Position numbers and translations under genes: made by a program. Source: Eutreptiella sp. 'Long Island Sound 2002' (Eukaryota > Euglenozoa > Euglenophyceae > Eutreptiales > Eutreptiaceae). From it: 64,000 nt of DNA. Location: NCBI GenBank assembly GCA_964036045.1, contig OZ038378.1:142700933-142764932 (forward strand), in the 5' to 3' direction. Below, piece by piece: positions 57,061-64,000 of this stretch (the first letter of the stretch is position 1; each line of letters starts with the position of its first letter). Below the pieces are notes generated by a model, which saw only the letters and a program-made list of their open reading frames with translations, searched no databases and was not told the origin of the DNA.

Positions 57061-57845
57061 GTAAGAAAAAGTGCTTTTCCAATGCTTTGAGGCATACTCT
57101 AGTTGTATTAGAGATGCACTGAGCATCCAGGCATTTCTATCTTAGTATTGGTCCCACCAAAAGTGGTGATAACACATTTTGACCTATGGAACCAAACACC
57201 CAATCAGGATATGGAGTGGACCCCTTCATCCCCTATCAATGTGAAGCAAATCATCTTTTCCTGAGTTGACTGAGAACTGACATATCCAGGGCAGAGCCTA
57301 TGAATTTATCTATGTTTTTCCATGAATTCTTAGCTGTCCTAGTGGTATGCACCCTAGGGGGCTGGGCACCTCTTTTTGAGAGGTCCTGGGTTCAATTCCT
57401 GGTCAGCCTAGCTAAGTAGGAAGATCCCATGTGACATGGCAGTGACCTCATCGCCACATGCCCTGCCACCTCAGCACATATGGGACCCAAAACAAAGAGT
57501 GCACATGTCCTGAGATGGCACTATGGAGATAGAGTGACCATGGGGCAGTTTTCCAACTCTTTTCCAAAACATTTCAGCTATCTTTGTGAATATGCATTTC
57601 GATTTGACCTGAGTTGCAGTTTCTGTGAAGATCCTTTCATCTTTCACTGTTTACACTGCAGCCCTTCATGCTTTGATCCTGATTCTCTTCTCCTTGCATA
57701 CCTCTGGCTTGGGCTATCCTGGATTGACTGTATTTCAGCAAACAAAAGCTTTTCATCTTCAAAAACAAGCAGCAGGAAACCCTACACCAGCAGCAAGCAG
57801 CAGGAGAGGCAAAAACACAGTGTTGAAACCACTATAAACGTTTCT
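57061..57845 (+). repeat. 3' LTR (785 bp)
   Basis: Same length as the 5' LTR and about 99.6% identical by eye. It holds the second tRNA-like segment at 57333-57407 and the second copy of the LTR-internal open frame, which here starts at 57480. It is followed by the TCAATA target duplication. Confidence 0.95.
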
Positions 57846-57957
57846 TCAATACCGGCCTGGCCAGCCACAAAAGGCGCCGTTCAGTGCAAAAAAGGGTGAG
57901 CGTCAATACACCCAGCAGCAAGTTTGCCACATGGCACACCCATGATTTAACCGTCCT

Positions 57958-58290
57958 TAGGAGTCATGACAGCCATCAATAATGGTCCAATGAGATTCAC
58001 TGAAATGGTTCTTTACTCACTTTGCAGACACGTTCACGCCTGAAAGGTGTCATGACAGCTATCAATAATGGTCCAATGGGACTGACTCAGAACGTTCTTG
58101 ACACACTTTTCAGGTACATTCACTCATAAAAAGGGGTCATCACAGCCATCAATAATGGTCAGTTGGGACTGACTGAGATGGTTCTTGACACACCTTTCTG
58201 ATACATTCACCCGTAAAAAGGGCTCATGATAGCCATCAATAATGGTCCGCTGGCGACTAACTGAGATGTTTCTTGAGGCATGGGAAGGCA
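57958..58290. repeat. Four-copy tandem repeat, 86-87-bp period
   Basis: The segment CAGCCATCAATAATGGTCC recurs (AGC positions 57971, 58057, 58144 and 58231). Each copy is followed by a GGGACTGACTGAGATGGTTC-like segment and a TACATTCACNCGTAAAAAGG-like segment. It lies just downstream of the retroelement insertion. Confidence 0.9.
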
Positions 58291-59180
58291 TGGAAAGCTT
58301 GGAATCAGGGTTGTGACTGGTTTTGCCTTCCTATATCATTCCCTCTTTAGGAAGCTAAGATGCTACTTGGATCTCCCCCTAGGGGGCAGGGTCTCTGACC
58401 ATGCACTGGAGTTAAGAAAGTCTTCAGGTAAAAGGTCTTTTGTTCTGTTCTTCACTATGTACTTGTGTACTGATCTTTTAATAGGCCCGCCTGGAGGTAC
58501 CTCTATTTTGCTTTGACAGCTTTGCATGCCAAGTGTCTTGTCATGCCCATATCCAATTGCTAGTGTTGAGAACCTTTGGATTTGACAAGCAGTTTCTCTG
58601 CTGCTACATGTGGATTCACAGTTTGGCACAAGCATTGTTGGGGGCTGATTCTCTGTTGAGTGCAGTGCTTCAGGGTCTCTGCCTTGCCTTGCAACGCTGG
58701 GAATAAGAGCACCAGCTGCTGGTGCCCCTGTGCCTGACTGCATGCAGGAATCCTCTCCTCCAACTACACCTGATGGTATGAGGGATGGAGTAGGGAAAAG
58801 GCTTTATTTGTGATTTTCAGAAATTGCTTCAAATGTGTACAGGAACAGAAATCCTGAGCCCATTTTCGGTTACCTGTCCTGCTATCTTTGCATAGCTGTG
58901 CCAACTCTGCTGTTTAAAGAAAAAAACAAAAAAAATATGTCTGTGCTGGATGTCAGGTTAGACATTGCTGTACAATATCACAGTATTGGGACCCAGGGTG
59001 ACTTCAGCAATCCAGAATGGAACAGGTATTGCATGCTACCCCCTCGGATGATTTCAGTCTGTTCAGAGAAGGTGATGAATTGTTCATTGAGTCCTGTGTA
59101 CTTTAGTAGATTCCTCTGCCACGTTTAATGCATTATTGTGGCACCCCCTGAGACAACCCATCTACAGTGTCGCGTCTGGG
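58291..59180. other. Non-coding stretch
   Basis: No gene recognised. Short open frames on both strands have no known motif. Confidence 0.45.
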
Positions 59181-59931
59181 GGGGGGTAAGAAAAACCTCT
59201 TTTTCCTTGGGTGCTACAATGTCAATGTGTTACAGTATGAGATTCCTGTTACCATCCTGCGATGTCTGCTTCTTTTCTTTGCAGATGCGCCGCTTTCTGC
59301 TGTCGCAGCCAGTACTATTGAACACTATCAGTTGTACGTACGTACATTGGATTTTGACAGAATTCAGATTATGATTCTCCGTTTGTGTCATTCTCTATGG
59401 ACACATTCGATTCAGTCTGTTCCGATGTATTTTAATTATCCTGGGATCATCAGTGTGAGGAATCATGTAGGTAAAACTCACTGCTATGCCGACGAGGTAT
59501 CAGAATGAGTAGAACATATGTGAATGACGACATGGCGCTGTTATGGCTTCGAACAGCAGCAGCGCAACAGCGCAGCGCAACAGCGCGCAAATCGCAAGTC
59601 GCAGTCGCAATCGCGCTGACAGTCTGTGAATAATGAAGAAGCATCGAATGCCAACTGTGAATGAGCGCTGTAAGATACTTCGATCTTTGAACAGGGTTTA
59701 TGTCTTCGAGATTGTGTTATTATTGGTGCCCCGTCTAAAGATCCTGCGAGGTTTGTTGATTGGGATTTTGGAATTCGGATTTTGAGAAACAAAGAGGCAC
59801 AGGAGTGCAGTCGAGTTCCCAAGAAACAAACCACAACAAGTGGTAGCCAGCTAGGTGGCGGGGAGGATCAATCTTCGAGATCAATCTTCGACGCCGCAAC
59901 GCCGTCAACTTCATTTGGACTTCGATCTACA
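59181..59931 (+). other. Probable leader or LTR remnant upstream of the second gag
   Basis: A G run followed by GTAAGAAAAACCTCTTTTTCC at about 59180 resembles the polypurine tract/LTR junction of the chromovirus (57052-57080). Further on, ATTGGTGCCCCGTC at about 59729 could be a primer-site relic before the gag frame. GCGCAACA-type repeats lie at 59560-59610. The boundaries are uncertain because no second LTR copy is in the window. Confidence 0.3.
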
Positions 59932-60842
59932 ATGGAGCGGCCCTTCGAAGACGCAGCTATGCTGCATTTCATCAGAGACAGTTTGTTTCGAAGTGATTCA
60001 CCCTTGCATCACGAATTTTCGACCTCGTTAGAGAAGTTCATCGCAGAGCGCATCCATAGTCGAGAAAGCGAGTGGTTTCCATGTCTCTCTCGTGATCTTC
60101 ACAGCTGTTCGCAGAAGCTTGCGGATACTCAAGCCAAAGTTATCGAATTGGAACAACGCATCGATGTATTGCAGGCAACAGCAGCAAGTGCTACTGCAGC
60201 AACTGAACAACGCGTCGATGTATTGCAGGCAACAGCAGCAAGTGCTACAGCAGCAACTGGCCAGCGCATCGATACCTTGCAGTCCTCGACGGAAAATGCA
60301 ACTCAAGCTGCTGCAAATGAGCTTCGACGCGTAGAACATGAATTGTCGCAATGTTACGCTCTTCTCAACGAATTTGTACGAACTTCGAGTCCACCACCTC
60401 CGAACAACATCCAGTTTCCGCAACCACAACAACAACAGTTTCCGCAACCACCGTCTTCTTCGAATTCGAACCAACCTCACCCTCCACAACAACCACTCCC
60501 ACAGCGGCCTACCTTCGAACCACTACCCCAGTTCGTAGTTCAACGTGCTCCTTCGCAGGAGATTTTGGGACGCCGCGTCGAGCGCCTAAATAAATTGCTC
60601 AAGAGGTTCACGGATGTGGAGAATTTCGAACATGGAAAGAAGATTTACTACGAGCCTTCACTTTGTCGGACATCACCTCACCCGTCGATCAGGCAGCAAC
60701 GATGTCATTCCTCCTCGATGGTGATGCCGCTGAGTACTATCATAGCCTGACGAAAGTTGTACAGGACGACTGGTTCGAGCTCATGCGTGTGTTAGGCCAG
60801 CGTTTCGACTGCATATCCCATGAGCCAGTGTATTTGTCGAGA
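59932..60842 (+). pseudogene. gag: Gag fragment of a second Ty3/Gypsy-type retroelement
   Basis: Begins ATG at 59932 (MERPFEDAAMLHFIRDSLF). A coiled-coil-like part contains an 18-residue repeat (VDVLQATAASATAAT) twice, and a Pro/Gln/Asn-rich linker follows. A one-base loss near 60633 shifts the frame. The new frame continues LLRAFTLSDITSPVDQ and then AAEYYHSLTKVVQDDWFELM, typical of retrotransposon capsid domains. The frame loses similarity soon after HEPVYLSR at about 60842, where a different element begins. No protease or RT follows in the window. The fragment is therefore both frameshifted and split by insertion. Confidence 0.75.
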
Positions 60843-61042
60843 ACTTTCTTAGCCCACGCAAACTGCACCCTGTTTTGCGCGCCGAACGCGCAAAAAAGGA
60901 CCGGTTCGCAACAGGGCAAAAAAACTATTTTTTTTGGATGTTTCATGAACGTGATTTTAGACGTAGTGAAATAAATTGCTTTTTTAGTGTTGTGCAACTC
61001 CGTGTTCCTCAATGTGACGTTTTTTACATTTCTCTGGCGTTC

Positions 61043-61068
61043 TGAGTGCGCGAGGCCTCGCGCACTCA
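61043..61068. repeat. GC palindrome 1 (26 bp, perfect)
   Basis: TGAGTGCGCGAGG is followed directly by its exact reverse complement. It is the first of a series with core half-site AGTGCGCGAGG. Confidence 0.95.
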
Positions 61069-61264
61069 AGATAGCGAAAGCAGAGTTTATCACGAAACGT
61101 AACAACCCGTAAGGACTGGGGTTTGCGGAAATACGCAGCTCCCACACGGTATTAAAATTAGGATTGTGTTGACCAAGGAGCATTGGAAGTGTTTGGCTGT
61201 CGGACGTCCCATGTTAGGGGAAACACATGTACTGTAAAGTGAAAATAAAATACAAATTTAAGCA

Positions 61265-61296
61265 ACCTGAGTGCGCGAGGCCTCGCGCACTCAGGT
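61265..61296. repeat. GC palindrome 2 (32 bp, perfect)
   Basis: ACCTGAGTGCGCGAGG is followed directly by its exact reverse complement. It is the longest of the series and lies 222 bp after palindrome 1. Confidence 0.95.
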
Positions 61297-61455
61297 CACG
61301 TTATGTATTGAATTTTCAGACTGCATGTGACGCGTACAATTGCAGGTACAGTACGAGACGGACAAACACGTTTGATTTTTCCGGTGTATGTGTGTGTAGA
61401 CACCATGTTGATCAGATTCAACACGGTATAGAACATTGTTTCCCCGGAAACAATC

Positions 61456-61477
61456 AGTGCGCGAGGCCTCGCGCACT
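61456..61477. repeat. GC palindrome 3 (22 bp, perfect)
   Basis: AGTGCGCGAGG is followed directly by its exact reverse complement. It lies about 190 bp after palindrome 2 and 465 bp before the 665-codon frame. Confidence 0.95.
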
Positions 61478-61941
61478 TAAATGACAGAAGAAAATGAAAA
61501 AGCGATCAAGCTAGGCTACGCCCGTATTTACATTCCCCTTCACGTCTACCACCTATGACAGTCGATTATACATCGGTAACCTTCGTCATATTTTTCAGGG
61601 GATCACGGGGAATGATTTGCTTTTTTCCAACAGCCACTCGATGGCAGACGTGTCCGGTTTTAATAGCGGCGTAGCCTTCGTTGACCGATAGACATGGTTT
61701 TTTTTTCCAACTGGGTTTAAAGACGGACGCAGAACAGGAAATTGTTGTTGCGAAAACAGTTTGCGGTTACTGGGAACGGAGCGCACGCAGACACCAAATC
61801 CAATTTGCGGCGACAGCACACGCACCAGAATGACGACAGGAAAAGGCCAGATGTTTTCAAATACATTTTTTTTAAAGGTCGCTGTGCGAAACGATAACCA
61901 ACATATGTGCGCAAATTTAATTTCACAGAGAAAGACGCAAA

Positions 61942-63939
61942 ATGCCACTTCGAGCCAGAAAATCCGTGGAGCAACGCATGATTGCAGAAGTAAGCAAAGG
62001 AGCAACAGCACTACGAGAGGCATGCGCGGCAGAACCAGGATACCAAACAGCAGATGACCTATGGAAAGGACTGAAACGGAACGACCTGGCGGCGCAACTG
62101 GTGTTAACATTTGCACAGCGACTCAGGTTCAACAAAAGAACGCGCCACAGTTTACCAGCAGCTAAACGACAGGAGGACAAGCGCTGGGTGCGCATTTTGC
62201 GACAGGAGGGCTGGAACCTGTACCTGTTGATGCGTCAACGGGCAGTACCAAACAGGAAAAAACCGGGAAACACAACAGGGTACCTGACGCAAACAGAAAG
62301 ACGAACAAAAGTACGACTCGGGCAAGCAGACGCTGCCGCAGACACAGTGGACGAACAGGCAGCAGCAGCACTTAAAGCAACTTGGTCACTGGTGGTGTCG
62401 TCCTGTTGCGTGCTGTGGATAGACAACTGGTACCGGGCACAATACACGACACACCCAGACGAAAGTGACCGATCGCAAAACTGTACTGCAATGGCAGTAC
62501 TTCAACTGAAACAGAGGCCCACGTATTGGGCAGGACATCCAGCCATTGAGGAACTGGCAGCACGGATAACGACAGTCGCAAGGGCTCTGCAACAGCGTGA
62601 ACGGAGAATCCACCAGACATTGCGTGACATGGGGTATGCAGATGGGTGTACACCAGACGCTGGAAACGTGAGAGCGCCGTTGGATGTGAGGAGGGATGCA
62701 AGGACTGTACAGGCACCGGTGTGGCGCCCGTTTGCCCTGTCCAAAGAGAAGGTAACTTGTGGTGTTGGTCTGTTAAACTTGTTACACTTTGCAAGGGACG
62801 TAGCACAACAGACAAACAGAGTTCTACCGCTGTTGGTTGACGAAAACATACACTACAGGGTACTAAAGTTGTTGTACGGTGCCAAGAACCAACGATGGAA
62901 CATGCGTGCATACCTGCGTTACGTGCCTGTAGTTTACGGTGTCTGGCATGCCTACAAGTTCGTTGTTACTCATACTTTTCGGGTGTTCTGGCCTATTCTA
63001 ACCTACCTACGGAAAGGTCTGCTACGACCTGGTTCCACCATACTATCATACCCCAAACTGATAGTTATGGAAAAAACTATTGCTGCGCTGATGCTTGCCA
63101 CACCCCGAATACTACGCCCGTATCGGCGCAAGGCACAAGCTGCAACCGCGATCAGTGGTCGTGACACTACGCATGCCAACAGGGCAGCAGTGGCAAACGC
63201 AGTCTTGCATTTGTTGTCGGAATGGTGCCCGTTGTTGTTGTACTTGGGTCACCTGGTACGGGAGTGCAATTGGTCGGGGGAAAACAACGCTACAGGGACA
63301 CGAGCTCAGGAGGTGTTGCAGTTGAGTTTGTGTCTGTTGCGGAGGCTGCGTCGAGGACCGTGTGACACCATACTGAAGTACGAACGCACAATCATGTGCA
63401 CATTGTTGTACAACAGCAAGTGGCACCAGGACCTGCCCGGTCAGGCACACTCAGAGGAGTTTGGAGAAGGGATGTTGAGCAAGCTGGTGCGGGACAAGGC
63501 GAGAAACACGGGTTCTGTTACTGTTCAGGAGGTGGAAAACCATTACTTGTTGCTAAAGGTTGGTCCTGGTGGAAAACGCGTGGGGGTGCAAAACGTTCCC
63601 AAGAACCTGGTACACAGCATGCGACAACGACTGACCAGATTTTTGGCGACAGACCGGATATGCATGGCCTATGTGGAATGGGAGTCGGACAGAGTAAGCA
63701 CGGTTGCACCTTCTTGGCCGCGGAGGTTACCGAGATTTCCGCCCTCACCTACACAACCCCTCGGTTACGACCACTACCGGCTACTTGGTCACACCGTACT
63801 AGATGCCCTCATTGACCAGAAAACAAATCCCACCAACCAACTGAAACGGAAACTGGATGCTGTTGTGGGACAGAGAACAGATATGGATGCCGACAGACAG
63901 GAAGCAGCAACACGCAACGTGCGGCAACGCTTGCGGTAA
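61942..63939 (+). CDS. 665-residue protein of unknown family, candidate transposase
   Basis: Uninterrupted frame from ATG at 61942 to TAA at 63937-63939. The protein is basic, with many Arg residues, and ends in a Gln/Arg-rich tail. I do not recognise the family. The centre looks most conserved in style: LPLLVDENIHYRVLKLLYG with Asp300-Glu301, then VPVVYGVWHAYKFVV with Trp335-His336, then aromatic and hydrophobic segments (FRVFWPILTYLRKG). An acidic pair followed by a W-H motif recalls the layout of some eukaryotic transposase-like domains such as DUF6589, but this is a loose analogy. No zinc knuckle, RT or tyrosine-recombinase motif was seen. It is the only frame of the element inside the window and sits between GC palindromes, which supports a role in mobility. 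An intact 665-codon frame amid decayed elements suggests recent selection or recent arrival. Confidence 0.6.
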   Translation: MPLRARKSVEQRMIAEVSKGATALREACAAEPGYQTADDLWKGLKRNDLAAQLVLTFAQRLRFNKRTRHSLPAAKRQEDKRWVRILRQEGWNLYLLMRQRAVPNRKKPGNTTGYLTQTERRTKVRLGQADAAADTVDEQAAAALKATWSLVVSSCCVLWIDNWYRAQYTTHPDESDRSQNCTAMAVLQLKQRPTYWAGHPAIEELAARITTVARALQQRERRIHQTLRDMGYADGCTPDAGNVRAPLDVRRDARTVQAPVWRPFALSKEKVTCGVGLLNLLHFARDVAQQTNRVLPLLVDENIHYRVLKLLYGAKNQRWNMRAYLRYVPVVYGVWHAYKFVVTHTFRVFWPILTYLRKGLLRPGSTILSYPKLIVMEKTIAALMLATPRILRPYRRKAQAATAISGRDTTHANRAAVANAVLHLLSEWCPLLLYLGHLVRECNWSGENNATGTRAQEVLQLSLCLLRRLRRGPCDTILKYERTIMCTLLYNSKWHQDLPGQAHSEEFGEGMLSKLVRDKARNTGSVTVQEVENHYLLLKVGPGGKRVGVQNVPKNLVHSMRQRLTRFLATDRICMAYVEWESDRVSTVAPSWPRRLPRFPPSPTQPLGYDHYRLLGHTVLDALIDQKTNPTNQLKRKLDAVVGQRTDMDADRQEAATRNVRQRLR

Positions 63940-63950
63940 CTGACACCCGC

Positions 63951-63972
63951 AAGGCGCGAGGCATCGCGCACT
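63951..63972. repeat. GC palindrome 4 (22 bp, degenerate)
   Basis: AAGGCGCGAGG followed by CATCGCGCACT. It matches the 22-bp core with three changes and lies 11 bp past the stop of the 665-codon frame, so the palindromes flank the frame on both sides. Confidence 0.75.
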
Positions 63973-64000
63973 AAACGTTATGAAAAACAGGTATGTAATG

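Larger units (their letters stand above)
46468..57845 (+). mobile_element. Complete Ty3/Gypsy chromovirus-type LTR retrotransposon
   Basis: An 11,378-bp element with 785-bp direct LTRs (46468-47252 and 57061-57845). A primer site abuts the 5' LTR and a polypurine tract abuts the 3' LTR. TCAATA lies immediately outside both ends (46462-46467, 57846-57851). Internal order is gag, retropepsin, a methyltransferase-like domain, RT, RNase H, integrase, chromodomain. RT before integrase plus a terminal chromodomain places it among chromoviruses of the Ty3/Gypsy group. The LTRs differ at about three positions (A/C near 46633, G/C near 47120, C/G near 47247), so insertion is recent. The coding region nevertheless carries four in-frame stops and a frameshift. 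The LTR ends are GTAAG...TTTCT rather than the usual TG...CA, which is odd. The 3' non-coding part is unusually long at 2.3 kb. Confidence 0.95.
60843..64000 (+). mobile_element. Unclassified mobile element inserted in gag, right end outside the window
   Basis: From about 60843 the gag reading is replaced by unrelated sequence that continues to the window edge. Near its left end is a perfect hairpin (TTTTGCGCG, loop CCGAA, CGCGCAAAA; 60873-60895) nested in a CCCTGTT/AACAGGG pair (60868-60874, 60910-60916). Then come about 1 kb of non-coding DNA with three GC palindromes, one 665-codon frame, and a fourth degenerate palindrome. A single large frame, repeated palindromes and insertion inside another element indicate a transposon. 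The class cannot be decided because the other end is not visible. Confidence 0.55.

Overview
The window is nuclear DNA of a eukaryote. Its one clearly recognisable host gene is split into four exons by introns of 2.8, 5.3 and 2.0 kb, all with GT...AG ends. The DNA is dominated by tandem repeats, homopolymer G/C runs and transposable elements. Spliced exons with very GC-rich coding sequence, long repeat-filled introns and a chromodomain-bearing Ty3-type retroelement suggest a large-genome microbial eukaryote, most likely an alga. That is an inference; I cannot name the species. There are no operons and no rRNA, tRNA or CRISPR genes that I can support.

Layout. 1-7066: a 25-bp-unit satellite with a 1394-bp higher-order duplication. 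7067-26270: GC-rich DNA full of poly(G)/poly(C) runs. It carries several minisatellites (7.6-8.05 kb, 8.93-9.5 kb, 15.6-16.2 kb, 25.4-25.7 kb), a MITE-like inverted repeat (24174-24534) and a few isolated exon-like frames that I cannot assign. 26271-37846: a CAAX prenyl protease 1 (STE24/ZMPSTE24) gene on the + strand, four exons, 498 residues, all introns in phase 0. The introns hold duplicated blocks and small inverted-repeat elements; one of these families has a second copy at 39884-40041. Near 40.6 kb the base composition changes sharply: poly(G/C) runs almost vanish and the DNA becomes more AT-rich.

46468-57845: a complete 11.4-kb Ty3/Gypsy chromovirus-type LTR retrotransposon. It has 785-bp LTRs with about three differences, a TCAATA target duplication, an initiator-tRNA-Met-like primer site and a polypurine tract. 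Coding order is gag, protease, a DNA-methyltransferase-like domain, RT, RNase H, integrase, chromodomain. The LTRs look young, but the coding region has four in-frame stops and one frameshift. 57958-58290: an 86/87-bp tandem repeat. 59932-60842: a gag fragment of a different Ty3-type element. From about 60843 it is interrupted by another element that runs off the right edge. That element carries a 665-codon frame of unknown family, three perfect GC palindromes upstream of the frame and a degenerate fourth just after its stop. It is the best candidate here for an undescribed mobile element.

The STE24 gene is the only functional host gene I can defend. Almost everything else is repeat or mobile DNA accumulating around it.
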